A stretch of DNA of 64,000 bases from Streptomyces sp. TLI_171 (GTDB taxonomy: Bacteria; Actinomycetota; Actinomycetes; Streptomycetales; Streptomycetaceae). The position numbers and the translations under genes are program-made. The notes beneath the pieces are model-generated. The model was not told the origin of the DNA, searched no databases, and saw only the letters and a list, made by a program, of their open reading frames with translations. How positions within the stretch are numbered: position 1 is the stretch's first letter; each line of letters begins with the position of its first letter. Below are positions 35,372 through 45,132 of the stretch, piece by piece. Where the stretch lies: NCBI RefSeq assembly GCF_003610255.1, contig NZ_RAPS01000001.1:5979001-6043000 (forward strand), written 5' to 3'.

Positions 35372-36337
35372 TCAGGAACCAGAGTTGATGTCGGCGTTGA
35401 CCATGGCGCCGTCCTGGAGGCCCCAGTGGTCCAGCAACGTCATGTAGACGCCGCCGTCGATGACCTCGTCCACGGCCTGGTAGAGCGCGGCCGAGAGGTC
35501 CTTGTCGGCAGCCCGGACCGCCATGCCGTACGGCTCGGGGCGAAGGTTGGCGACCGCAGTCCGTACTGCCTTGCCGCCGCGGAAGGTCGCCGCGAGGTGG
35601 ACCGCCACGGGGTAGTCGGAGACGGTGGCGTCGGTCCGGCCGTCAGCGATCTCCTTCATCGAGTCCTCCTCGCTGGCTACGGTCCGGATGGTCGGCTCGG
35701 GGCGATGGGCGGTTCGGCAGTTGTCGGCGGTGCGATGGGCGAAGTCCTCGTGGATGGTCCCCTGTCGCACCACTATCCGCAGGCCGCACAAGTCGGCGGC
35801 CTCGTGCACCTCGTGCGGATTGTCCGCCGCGACCACGATGCCGGTGCCGGCCTGGAAGTAGTCGACGAAGTCCACCGGTCCACGGATGGCCCCGCCCGGC
35901 TTGTCCCGGCCGAGGCGGCGAGCCCGGGTGTCTGTCATGCCCGACAGGACCAGGTCCACTTTGTTTGTGGTGAGCGAGTCCAACAGGTCGGAGAACGGTA
36001 TGTCGACCAACGTTAGCTTCACCCCCAGCCGACGGGACAGCTCCGCCGCCAGCTCGACCTCCATGCCTTGGGCCGTGCCTGCCGCGTCGCGCGACTCCAG
36101 CGGCGGCACCCGCAGGTCCATTCCCACCCGCAGCGTGCCCCGGTCCCGATGGCCGGCAGACAGCGCGCTGGCCGCGCCGCCGGGAGCCCCCGCACAGCCT
36201 GCGGCGGACACCGTCAGCAGCAGACTCGTCAGGACACCCAGCTGCCGGACGGCGCGGCTGCGGAGACTCGGGCGGCGGCCGACCCGATCGGACGGCGGAA
36301 CGAAGGTGTCCCGACCAGCGTGCGGCGAGGCTGACAT
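35372..36337 (-). CDS. Solute-binding lipoprotein (SBP_bac_3 type)
   Basis: 321 codons. The signal segment is followed by the lipobox SAAGC (Cys48). The mature protein has the polar amino-acid-binding pattern GTLRVGMDLRVPPLESRD, GMEVELAAELSRRLGVKL, FSDLLDSLTTNKVDLVLSGMTDT, LRIVVRQGT, ADGRTDATVSDYPVA and YGMAVRAADKDL. No permease or ATPase gene is beside it. It may therefore act as an orphan ligand sensor or share a transporter encoded elsewhere. It lies 130 bases downstream of the LAL regulator on the same strand. Confidence 0.85.
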   Translation of the reverse strand: MSASPHAGRDTFVPPSDRVGRRPSLRSRAVRQLGVLTSLLLTVSAAGCAGAPGGAASALSAGHRDRGTLRVGMDLRVPPLESRDAAGTAQGMEVELAAELSRRLGVKLTLVDIPFSDLLDSLTTNKVDLVLSGMTDTRARRLGRDKPGGAIRGPVDFVDYFQAGTGIVVAADNPHEVHEAADLCGLRIVVRQGTIHEDFAHRTADNCRTAHRPEPTIRTVASEEDSMKEIADGRTDATVSDYPVAVHLAATFRGGKAVRTAVANLRPEPYGMAVRAADKDLSAALYQAVDEVIDGGVYMTLLDHWGLQDGAMVNADINSGS

Positions 36338-36430
36338 GTTGCTCCTTCAAAGCTCGGTGTACCGCCGGGCGAGCCGGCGGGCGGGTGGTCGCATGTGCGG
36401 GTGGGCCGGATGCGTCCGATCCACCTGGGG

Positions 36431-38926
36431 TCAGACGACGCCGAGCAACCCGGGCAGGCGGTGCCGGTACGGCGTGTCGGTCCCGTGGGACGGATCGGCG
36501 GGTGCAGCAGGGGCAGGCGTGGTGAGCAGGCTCGACAGCTTGGTGTGGACGACCCGGTCGGCAGCCGGATTCGGGCTGTCCGTGCCGCGCGGCACCTCGC
36601 GCATCAGGAGGGTTGATCTCCCGTTCGTGTCCGGGTGGGACCCGAGCACGGAGAACCGGCTGCCCGGGGCGAACACCACGAACGGCACACCGTCGGGGCC
36701 CGTAAGCAGGGCAGCGTCCCGTCCGCCGGACGAGTGAGCCAACACCCCCGGAACGGTGTGGGTTCCGCGGCCCTTCCGGGCCGTCCACAGGGCCCAGTCG
36801 GCCACGGTGGGTTGTTCGGCGTACCACCAGACCTGGTGCGGGTTCAGACGGTTTGGCAGGTGGACCGGACCCTGGTAAGCCGGGAGCAGGGCCAGCGCCT
36901 CGACCGCGCAGCGGGCCAGTGCCAGCATGACTGCGGGGCCGCCACGGAAGAGCGCGGCCTCGGCGTCGGCGGCGGACCCGGGCCGGTGCAGGAAAAGCCA
37001 CAGGGCCGCCAGGTCGGTGACCGCCTCGGACGGTGCCCGGCCGCGGATCAGCCCCGGACGGTCGACCAGCAGCAGGGCGACCCGGTCGGCCGCCGCGGTG
37101 AAGCCTTCGGCGTCCCGGCTGCGGAGGGCATCGCGTGCTGCGGCCAGCGCTTCTGGGGCCTGTGCCCCGGGCGTGGGAAGCACCACGGGCACCGGCTGCG
37201 GCTCGACCTCGGGGGCGGGACGGGGCGAGCGGTCGGCGGGGCTGCCCGAGTCCAGCGGGCCGGCATAGGCGGCGACGGAGTGTCGGGGGGTGCTGCCGAC
37301 CGAGGGCACGGCCCTGGACGGCGCGGGCCGCTCCGCGAGCGGCGCGTCGTGCCGGTGGGCGGTCGCCAAATCGCCTGCGACCACCAACTCCATTCCCTCG
37401 ACCGGTGGATCGCTCTCCGGCGGAGCCAGGGCGACGACGGGGGGCCGGCGGTCTTCCGGACGGGGGACGTTCCGGGGCACTGCAGGGCCGACGGCGGTGT
37501 CCGGTGGTGGGACGGGGACTGAAACGGTGTCGGCCGAGGACGGCGGAGCGACGGTGGGAGGTGCCGCTTCCGTCCGGCCTACCGTCCCCCTGGACACGTC
37601 GAGGGCGTGCGGTCGCAGGGCGCGCTCCGACCGGGGGTCCAGGCGGCGCAGCGCCTCGCCGGCCAGGTACTCGAGCCGTGCCGCGTAGAAGTGGTCGGCC
37701 TCCCAGAGCACCAACTCGCCCCACGGGTCCGGGGGCAGGCTTCGGAACCGGGCGGCGGTGGTCGGCTCGGGAATGCCGGGGGCCCGTAGCCACAGGCCGG
37801 CCCGGACGACCTCGACGACGGCGTCGGTCGAGAAGCGGTACACGGCCGTGCCCTCGGCCTGCAGTTCTTGTACGGGCCAGGCATGCCGGATCACCAACGG
37901 GCCAGGCCCGGCCGGGTGGCCCGGCGGGAGGTGCGCCGCCTCCAGCGCGCCGAGCGGACGCCCGACCGCCCCGCCGGGTAGCAGGGCGAACGTCTGCAGG
38001 ACCGTCCGGCCCGGACCGCTGGTGGGGACGGCGGGAAGTCCGCAGAAGCTGTGCACCGGAATTCCCAGCAACTCGGCTACCTGGTCAGGGAGTTCGGTGC
38101 GGTTGAGAGCGGGTGGGGTCGATGCGGGGCTCGGGCCGGCCGCGGCTTCCGGGCCGACGGGCAGCGCCACCAGGCGGACTGCGCCGACCAGGCGCCGCGG
38201 CAGATTGCCGAGCACCGCCGCCACGTCCGCCGCGGTGACGTGACCCCCGGGGCCACCGACGACGAGCGCGCAGTGCGGCCCGGGACCGAGTAGCTGTGAC
38301 TCCAGCCACAGTCGGTGGTCCGCCGCCGACGCCTCGTCCCCGGGCGTGCTGGGATCCGGGCGTAGCCACATGCCGGCGGCCAGCGGTTCGAGTACTGTGC
38401 CGGGCGTCGGGCGGAGCGGCTGCTCGGGGACGTCCACCTCCCACGGCGGTGCGGGGAAACGGCGCGAGTGCAGGACTGGCCGCATTCCCGGAGCGCACAG
38501 CAGCCATCCGCGGCCGCTGGCGGCGGGTACATGCAGCACGCCGCCGGCGGCCGGCATCGGCTGCCCCTCCGCGACGAGCACCCCGGTGCCGAGCAGCCGG
38601 GCCAGCAGCGCGCCCGCGGCGGCGGGGCCGCCCCTCGGAGCACGGCCGAAGACGATCCGCAGGGGAGTGTTCCGGGGCAAGACCCGGGCCAGTTCGCGCA
38701 GCGCGGCCTCACCCGCGCCGCCCGGCAGATCGACCACCACCAGCGTGTGTTCGGCGTCCGTGGCCAATCCCGCCGCGAACACCCACGCCCGTTGGTCGTA
38801 GCCGCCGTGCGGGTGCGCGAGCCACGCACGTCCGGCCCGGACCAGCACCATCTTGTGGTAGGGGGGCCCGGACGCCGGCGCGGGAGGAGCGGGGGCAGAA
38901 CCGGCGGGGGAGCCGTCGGGTGTCAA
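36431..38926 (-). CDS. Large ESX-island protein with ART-like C-terminus (paralogue 1)
   Basis: 831 codons from TTG 38926, which overlaps the stop of the lectin gene by four bases (TTGA), so translation is coupled. N-terminal domain (~25-430): VLVRAGRAWLAHPHGGYDQR, AAGLATDAEHTLVVVDLPGG, PLRIVFGRAPRGG, LEPLAAGMWLRPD. The middle 250 residues are Pro/Ser/Ala-rich. The C-terminal ~180 residues (LPAYQGPVHL, WALWTARKG, VPFVVFAPGSRFSVLG, TLLMREV) follow the spacing of ADP-ribosyltransferase folds, but the catalytic R-S-E set is not complete to my eye. The same architecture is seen at 40493-43230. I do not recognise a named family; a secreted effector or surface protein of the ESX system is an inference. 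Confidence 0.7.
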   Translation of the reverse strand: MTPDGSPAGSAPAPPAPASGPPYHKMVLVRAGRAWLAHPHGGYDQRAWVFAAGLATDAEHTLVVVDLPGGAGEAALRELARVLPRNTPLRIVFGRAPRGGPAAAGALLARLLGTGVLVAEGQPMPAAGGVLHVPAASGRGWLLCAPGMRPVLHSRRFPAPPWEVDVPEQPLRPTPGTVLEPLAAGMWLRPDPSTPGDEASAADHRLWLESQLLGPGPHCALVVGGPGGHVTAADVAAVLGNLPRRLVGAVRLVALPVGPEAAAGPSPASTPPALNRTELPDQVAELLGIPVHSFCGLPAVPTSGPGRTVLQTFALLPGGAVGRPLGALEAAHLPPGHPAGPGPLVIRHAWPVQELQAEGTAVYRFSTDAVVEVVRAGLWLRAPGIPEPTTAARFRSLPPDPWGELVLWEADHFYAARLEYLAGEALRRLDPRSERALRPHALDVSRGTVGRTEAAPPTVAPPSSADTVSVPVPPPDTAVGPAVPRNVPRPEDRRPPVVALAPPESDPPVEGMELVVAGDLATAHRHDAPLAERPAPSRAVPSVGSTPRHSVAAYAGPLDSGSPADRSPRPAPEVEPQPVPVVLPTPGAQAPEALAAARDALRSRDAEGFTAAADRVALLLVDRPGLIRGRAPSEAVTDLAALWLFLHRPGSAADAEAALFRGGPAVMLALARCAVEALALLPAYQGPVHLPNRLNPHQVWWYAEQPTVADWALWTARKGRGTHTVPGVLAHSSGGRDAALLTGPDGVPFVVFAPGSRFSVLGSHPDTNGRSTLLMREVPRGTDSPNPAADRVVHTKLSSLLTTPAPAAPADPSHGTDTPYRHRLPGLLGVV

Positions 38927-40029
38927 TGCGCGGTGCCCGTCTGCCAGATGACGCTTCCACCGTAGGTGATCACCACGTTGCCGTCGGCGCGGAACACCAG
39001 CACCGCCCCGGCGTGGCCAGCGGTGTTGGAGCTCAGCACGGTTGCGTTGGCGGAGTTGTAGAGCACGAAGTTGCCGTCTGCCTGGAAGACGAGCTTGAGG
39101 TTGCTGCCCGAACTGTTGGTCTGCCAGCGCACGACGCCGTTCTCGTCCAGCACCTGGACGTTTCCGCCGGTGGTCAGCAGCACCCTGGTGCGGTCCGAGG
39201 AGATGCTCTCGCCGGCGTTCACCACCAGAGTGTTGACGAAGGTCTTGTCGTGGTACGTCGGGCTGGCTTGGGGCGCCGGCGCGGCGGCAGCCTTCGTGGC
39301 ACCGGGACTCGGCGCAGCGGCGGCGGTGGGGGCCTTTGCACCGGTGGACCCCAGGGTGCTTGCAGCGGTGGTCCGTCCGGTGCTGCCGGACGACGCAGCC
39401 ACGCTCGGCGACGGTGTCGCGGCGACCAACGGCACCGCCCTGGAGGCCGTCGGCGCAGGGCCGGGAGCGATCGGTGGGGCGTCCTCTGTGGGCGCGTCGT
39501 CGATCGCCGGTGCTGCCGCAGCCGGAGCGGTCGCGCCCGCTGCCGCCGTCGTGGAAGGACCGTCGCCGTTGCCGCCCTGGACGAGCACGGCCGCGGTCAG
39601 CAGACCGAGCGTAATGGCGATTCCGCCCGCCGCCACGGCGAACCGGTGCCGGGACGGTCCCCCGTCACCGGCCTGCGGATCGGCCTCGGGATCGTCCGGG
39701 TCGTCGCTGTCGAACAGGGATACCCGGCGGGGGACCGGCTCGGCCTCACCCGCGAGATCCGTCGCATCCAGGGCGTCCTGCGCTTCCGCCGAAGCGGAAC
39801 CGCTGACGGTACCGGAGGCATCCGCGCCGGGCTCGATGCCCCGGCCAGGCTCCACCGCCGGACCGGGGGCAGCGACGGCGGGTCCGGACGCGGGGGCGGG
39901 CGAGCGGTTCTCGAAGACCGAGTGCCAGGGGACCGGCCGGTCCCACACGGCCCCACCGCCCGCCTCGGGGCGGGCGGACGCCGCAGCGGGCGCGGTTCCT
40001 GCCGGGTGGTCAGTGCGGTCGGTACTCAT
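38923..40029 (-). CDS. Membrane-anchored B-type (mannose-binding) lectin protein
   Basis: 368 codons from ATG 40029 with AAGGAG upstream. A cytosolic acidic, Pro/Ala-rich region (1-128) and one membrane helix (129-151) precede a long Ala/Pro/Ser/Thr stalk (152-260). A B-lectin domain (about 262-368) closes the protein, with the carbohydrate-binding motifs VFQADGNFVLYN and VFRADGNVVITYGG (Q-x-D-x-N-x-V-x-Y type). The lectin faces outside. The gene is the first of a two-gene operon with the ART-like paralogue 1 and is divergent from paralogue 2, so all three are probably linked in function. Confidence 0.88.
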   Translation of the reverse strand: MSTDRTDHPAGTAPAAASARPEAGGGAVWDRPVPWHSVFENRSPAPASGPAVAAPGPAVEPGRGIEPGADASGTVSGSASAEAQDALDATDLAGEAEPVPRRVSLFDSDDPDDPEADPQAGDGGPSRHRFAVAAGGIAITLGLLTAAVLVQGGNGDGPSTTAAAGATAPAAAAPAIDDAPTEDAPPIAPGPAPTASRAVPLVAATPSPSVAASSGSTGRTTAASTLGSTGAKAPTAAAAPSPGATKAAAAPAPQASPTYHDKTFVNTLVVNAGESISSDRTRVLLTTGGNVQVLDENGVVRWQTNSSGSNLKLVFQADGNFVLYNSANATVLSSNTAGHAGAVLVFRADGNVVITYGGSVIWQTGTAH

Positions 40030-40492
40030 CCGGTGCTGCTCCTTGTCGGCGGGCCTGCGGATGCCGGTCAGATCAGGCACAGGCACAGCCGCCAGACCCC
40101 CTGACGTCGGCCCCGGCGCTATGCTAGGCAGTGGTCCGGCAGCCCCCACCTCCGCCGGCACCTCGTCCGGTGGGCACTGCCCGAATGGACAGGCATCCGT
40201 GCCTGAAAGGGCGCATCCGGCGTGCTGTCCAAGTGCTGCGGTTACGTGGGACGGCTGTGCCGCCACGCCTGCCGATACGGCGTCCGAACTCGCGTCCCGA
40301 CCGGACGGGAACCCTGCGGAGGCCGTTGATGCAGAGCGTGGGTCAGTACCGGGGCGGACGCGACAACCACGGGTTAGCGTCACCGTGGTTCCCCGACCCG
40401 TCGACGTTTCTCCCCCGAGCGTCGGGTCGGGGCGCCTGGAACCACCCGGTACGCGAGGACCGGGTTCGAGCCCTGCCCCGTGGAGGCCGCGC
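40030..40492. promoter_or_regulatory. Divergent promoter region with a dyad
   Basis: 463 bases between the lectin gene (minus) and ART-like paralogue 2 (plus). It contains the 8-bp dyad AACCACGG (40365-40372) and CCGTGGTT (40383-40390), separated by 10 bases, a plausible operator. No supported ORF. Confidence 0.4.
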
Positions 40493-43230
40493 GTGCCGCA
40501 GATCACCTGGGGGCGCCGCGCCCCACTGTCCGTGGAGTCGGTCGGCCACGCCCTCCTGGTCCGCCTGCCTGGCCAGCAGGCCAGGCAGGCCCGGGCGTTC
40601 GCGGCGGGCCTGCTAGCCGACCCCGAGCACCGCATCGTCGTGCTGGACCTGCCCGCGGGCTCGGGCCCCTCCGATTGCCGTGCCGCCGCACACCTGCTAG
40701 CCCGGGTGCCCGGCCCGATGCGGCTGGTGTTCGGCCGTCCGCCCGCAGGCGACACCCTCTCCATCGGCACGTGGTTCTCCCGGCGGCTGGCTCGAACGGT
40801 GGTGCTCGCCGACGGACCGCTGGAAGCCGGCCGTGGCGGCAGCCTCTTCGTCCGCCCCGGTACCGGCGCGGGCTGGGTGCGGTTCACTCCCGACACCGAT
40901 CCCGAGCACATCGCGCTGCGCCACCCCCGGCCCGGCTGGGAACCGCTGCTCCACGAACGCACCTGGCGGGTCGGTCGGTCCACCACGGTGGAGCCGCTTC
41001 CGGCTGGCGTGTGGCTGCACGGCCCGGGTGACGAGGATAGCTACGCCGCCCACCGGAGCCGGCTGGTCGCCGACCTTCAGCTCCATCCCGACCTGCTACC
41101 CGTCGTCGTCGGAGCTCCCGGCACGGCGCCGCCGCCGCTGGACGAGGTCGCCAGATACGTCGACAGCCTGCGGGCCGCGGTCCGCCCCGCGCTCCGCTTC
41201 TTCGGCTTCGGCCCGGCCGGGCGGGTCTCCGAGCCGCTCGGGCAGGCGCTCGCAGACGTGCTCCAGCGACCCGTCGACTGCTTCGCCGGCTTGCCCACCG
41301 GGGACTGGCACCGGCGCGAGTGCCGGCTGATCGACGCCGACGGCGTTGCCACCTGGCAGAGCTACGCCCACGAACTGCGCTTTTTGCCCCGGGCGGCGGC
41401 TGGCGACCCGGCACCCGCGCCCGTCGTCCTCAGCCACCGCGCCCCGCTGCCCGGTCTGACCGAAGTCGGCCCGGGCGTCTACTCTCTGGCGCCGGATGCG
41501 GTGGTGGAGGTGGTGCAGAGCGGACTGTGGGTGCGGGGCTCGGAGGATCCCCCCGGTGCCGCCGCCGTCCGCCGCCTGCCGCCGGACCCCGAGCGGGCCT
41601 CGGTGCTGCACAGCCTCCTTCCCGGCCCCTGCGAGCGACGGTTCCGCGAGCTCGCTCACAAGGTCCTGCTGGGCCTCGACGACGAGACCCGTGCGCTGTC
41701 GCTGCTGGTCCCCGCGCCCGCCGACGCGGTTCCCGCCCGGTACGGGCTCGCGCTCGGCAGCACCTGGGCCTCGCAAGCCCTTCCGGTGGCCAGTACAGAA
41801 GCCGTCCGACCTGCCGGACGGACCGCGGGCGAAGCGATGGGCCGCGGCCCGGAGCCCGCTCCAGCCCCGCAGACCGGTGCCGCGGAGGCCCTTTGGGGCA
41901 TCGACGGGACTCCCGCGCACGGAACCGCGGTCCTCGGCACACCCGTTGCCGAGCCCACGGTATACGCCGCGTCCGTCGAGTCTGAGGCATCGCTGCCAGC
42001 TTCCGCAGGGATTCCGGCGGCAGAGCTCGTGGGGGGCCCGGTCCCGGTCCTGCCCACGGCGCCCGCGGAACCCGCTTCGAGCGTCCTCGGCACGGAGAAG
42101 GCGGCTCCGGAGGCTGCCACTGCGCCGCCGGTCCCGCCGCCCTCGGCGGCGGCGGCACCCGACCTCGTCACATCCTCGCTGCTCCTCAGCGGGGACTATG
42201 CCCTTTTCGGCGTCGCTCCCGAACCCGAGGAGAACCCCCCGTACCCGTCCCCCCGGTGGAACCCGATGCGGCGGTGGAGACTGCCGAGATCCCGCCATCC
42301 CCGTCCGAACCGCCCGCGAGGGACCTCGCACCGGCCGGGCCTGGGCCGACCTCCGCCGAGGCGACACCCGGGTTGCTCGACGCGGCCGGACTGGCCGCGC
42401 AGCCGGTGCCGGCGGCCGAGGCTTCGGCGGCGGTCGTCGCCGGCGGCCCCGAACCGCACCGCGACGAATTGCGAACGGCCCTCGGCACGGCGTTCGACTC
42501 CGCCCACAGCACGGTCCGCGAGATCATGTCCGAGATCCCCGGTCTGCGTGGAATCGGTCCCGATGCCGACAGCATCGGCGGGGCCGACGTGGACCTTGCC
42601 GCAGCCCGCCTCTACCTGATCGGCTCGATGCAGGAGTTGGACGCCCTGCTGTGCGCGGGCGCACCCGGGACCCACGTGGGCCGGGGCCGGTGCGTAACGG
42701 CCGGCCTGCGGCGCCTGCCGTCCTACCGCGGCGCTGCGTGGGCCAGGGTCTCGATCGGCGGTTCCGGCGGCGCCTGGTTCGCCGGCCGCGACACCGTCGA
42801 CGACTGGGGCTGGACCACCGCGTTCACCCGGGCCGACGGCTCCGCCGAGGGCGACACCGATCTGCTCATCTGGTCGGCGACGGCGCGTCGGACCGCCGTG
42901 CTGGACCGTGACTTTCCCACCCGCGTCGTCTTCCTGCCCGGTACCCGCTTCCAAGTCCTGGACGTCCGGGAGGACGGCCCGCGCCGTACGGTGCTGCTCA
43001 GGGAGGTCGCTGTTGCCGAGCCGGACGCGCCGGGAGTCGAACCCGGAGCCCTGTCGCCCCGCGCCGCTGTCGCCGTCGCCGGACTCGACCGCGCCGCCAC
43101 GGCCTGGTCCGAGGCCCCCGGTCGCCCGCCGGGCCGTCCCGCCTCGGCGCTGCCCGTCCAGATGCGGGCCCCCGGCGTCCTCCCCGGCGTCATGGATGTC
43201 CCGGCGATCGGCACGTCTATCAGCGGGTAG
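40493..43230 (+). pseudogene. Large ESX-island protein with ART-like C-terminus (paralogue 2), frameshifted
   Basis: Starts at GTG 40493 after GGAGG. The first frame (to about 42240) matches paralogue 1: HALLVRLPGQQARQARAFAAG, AGLLADPEHRIVVLDLPAG, MRLVFGRPPAG, VEPLPAGVWLHG, then a low-complexity linker. The C-terminal part continues in the next frame (42241-43230): LPSYRGAAWARVSIGG, AWFAGRDTVDDWGWTTAFTR, RVVFLPGTRFQVLD, VLLREVA. The shift lies in the run of six C at 42235-42240; seven C would join the two frames. YRG, an FTRADGS-like segment and LRE are at ART-like spacing, clearer here than in paralogue 1. It may be a true inactivation, phase variation or a sequencing error. Confidence 0.72.
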
Positions 43231-43244
43231 CGCGAGCACAGTGC

Positions 43245-43276
43245 GCCGCAGGGCCCGCCGATCGGGCCCCTGCGGC
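43245..43276 (+). terminator. Hairpin after ART-like paralogue 2
   Basis: GCCGCAGGGCCCG pairs with CGGGCCCCTGCGGC (one bulged base) around a 5-base loop, 15 bases after the stop at 43230. A likely intrinsic-type terminator. Confidence 0.65.
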
Positions 43277-43358
43277 GGCTGCGTCGTGACGTCGGATCCG
43301 ATGCCGTTTGTGCGGTCAGCTCGGGGCTGCGGGGGCCGGCGGGGGTGGGACAAGCCGG

Positions 43359-43576
43359 GACATCGTCCGTCGCGACCCCACGACCAGGGGATTCACCGTC
43401 CTGCCCCGGCGCTGGACCGTCGAGAGAACGCTCGGCTGGCTCATGAACCACCGCCGCCTGGCCCGCGGCTACGAAGCACACGCACACCGCTCCGAAGCCA
43501 TGATCTACGTCGCGATGATCAACCTCATGACCGCAGACTCACCGGCGAGAGCACACCAACATGGCGAGGTACATGA
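43359..43576 (+). pseudogene. IS5 transposase C-terminal fragment
   Basis: Encodes DIVRRDPTTRGFTVLPRRW, VERTLGWLMNHRRLARGYEA and SEAMIYVAMINLMT, then a shifted tail ending with the same GESTPTWRGT residues. It is the same family as the split IS5 gene at 50315-54632. The catalytic N-terminal two thirds are absent. Confidence 0.75.
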
Positions 43577-43641
43577 ACCACCATCAGCCCGGCAATCCAG
43601 GACTAAGAGGAGCTAACACAAAGGCAGGTGCAGGGTCTCTG

Positions 43642-43902
43642 GTGGCCGCCTACGATCGCCGGGTGGATCGACGCGTTCCCTCTGGACTCAGCCCCGTGGA
43701 CAACCACGCCCTGCGCTGCTTCGAGCGAGGCGACGACGAGCACGTTCGAAGCATCCGGCTCCACCCCGTGCATCCCGACCAGAACCTTGCCCTGTACATC
43801 GGCCGGATCGAGGCTGCCGGATGGCACCTTGAGGAACAGAGCTTCGACGTCGACGAGCACTACCGGCGCTGCCGGATGCGCTTCGTCCGCCCAGCTGACT
43901 GA
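43642..43902 (+). CDS. Small hypothetical protein
   Basis: About 86 codons from GTG 43642 (the frame is open from 43561, but that part is IS-derived). It is acidic and Arg-rich, with DNHALRCFERGDDEHVRSIRL, LALYIGRIEAAGWHLEEQSFD and EHYRRCRMRFVRPAD. The end has an alternating pattern like a small alpha/beta fold. I do not recognise it. It sits between IS fragments and may be a remnant. Confidence 0.4.
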   Translation: MAAYDRRVDRRVPSGLSPVDNHALRCFERGDDEHVRSIRLHPVHPDQNLALYIGRIEAAGWHLEEQSFDVDEHYRRCRMRFVRPAD

Positions 43903-44729
43903 TCAAGGAACGGGTTTGGAACCCGCGGTTCTCAGCACACGGCGGTAGGTGATGACGCAGCAGGCCAGCTTGAGGAAGGCCTCGTGGATGTCCCACCGGA
44001 TCCGTAACCGGCGGAAGCCGTGGATCCAGGCGTTCGTCCGCTCGACAACCCATCGGACGGCGCCGAGTCCGGAGCCGTGCGGGACGCCGCGACGGGCGAT
44101 CACCGGTTTGATCCCGCGTTTCCACAGCAGCCTGCGGTACTTGTCGTAGTCGTAGCCTCGGTCGGCGTAGAGCTGATCGGGGCGGTTGCGTGGCCGGCCT
44201 CTCTTGCCTCGGATGCACGGGACGCCGTCTACCAGGGGTAGTAGTTGGGTGACGTCGTGGCGGTTGCCGCCTGCCAGGGCGATGGCCAGTGGGGTTCCGT
44301 GTCCGTCGGTGGTCACGTGGTGCTTCGAGCCGGGTCGGGCGCGGTCGACCCGGCTCGGTCCCGTTTTGGGCCGCCCCGATGGGCCTGGTGGTGAGAGCCG
44401 TCGATCACCGCCCGCGACCAGTCCAGGTCACCGGCCCGGTGCAGCTCGGTCAGGAGCACCTGGTGCAGCCGGTCCCAGACCCCGGCCGCGTTCCAGTCCC
44501 GCAGCCGGCGCCAGCACGTCATGCCCGAGCCGAAGCCGAGCTCCTGCGGCAGCCACTCCCACTGGATCCCCGTGTGCAGCACGAACAAGATCCCCTGCAG
44601 ACACTTGCGATCGTCCAACGGCAACCGCCCAGGGAACCGCGGACGCCGTTCACGCACCGGAAGCAGCGGCTCGATCCGCTCCCGTAGGTCATCCGCCACC
44701 AACCACGGTGGCCCCATCCCCTTCCCCAC
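43903..44729 (-). CDS. IS5-family transposase in two overlapping frames
   Basis: The first frame (44729-44313) gives the N-terminal half (LRERIEPLLPVRERRPRFPGR, CLQGILFVLHTGIQWEWLPQELGFGSGMTCWRRL, AVIDGSHHQAH). After a CCCAAAACGGG slip site the second frame (44316-43903) gives the rest (GTPLAIALAGGNRHDVTQLLPL, LYADRGYDYDKYRRLL, VVERTNAWIHGFRRLRIR). The DDE residues are split across both, so frameshifting is needed, as in IS427-group elements. No internal stop is seen otherwise. Terminal repeats were not identified with certainty. Confidence 0.82.
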
Positions 44730-45132
44730 GCAATGACCAACGACGGAGCAGTGCAGGGGACATGGCCGCTGAGCGTCTTTGTGTTAGCCTCGGGCTTTCA
44801 CCGGCCGGGCTCTCCACGCCTTGATCACGGCGGTGGGGGATGCCCCTGACCAGCGAAGATCGGGGCTTGCCGAGGGTCCTGCTGGGTGTGCGGAAGGAAG
44901 CACTTCCCAGGTGAAGTGGCACATCGCCCGTCTACCTGGGAGGCTCTCCCAGCGTTGCTCCCGTGACCGGCTGTGCTCGCGGCGATGAGGTCGCCCGCAC
45001 GGTAAAGAACGGGACCCGGGGTGCGGACAGGGTCGTTTGCCTCGTCACCTTCATGCGCTCGACGCGGCATAGCCAACCTCGTGGAGCCGCCGCCCGGGCA
45101 GGCTGTCCGACGGGTGGTCAGGAAAGCAGAAA
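44730..45132. other. Non-coding IS debris
   Basis: About 400 bases between the IS5 gene and the IS1380 element. The part at 44842-44920 (CCCCTGACCAGCGAAGATCG and following, to AAGCACTTCCCAGGTGA) resembles the left end of IS1380 elements and repeats at 45133-45205 in variant form, so a second such element was once here. The remainder shows nothing I can name. Confidence 0.5.

Noticed and set aside
39071..42619. A single 1182-codon plus-strand ORF
   Set aside because: Its first ~470 codons are antisense to the lectin gene and low-complexity. The real gene starts at GTG 40493 with a GGAGG site and a paralogue-like N-terminus.
42256..43230. Independent gene for the C-terminal part of ART-like paralogue 2
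   Set aside because: It has no ribosome site, and paralogue 1 shows both parts in one frame; a C-tract frameshift explains it better.
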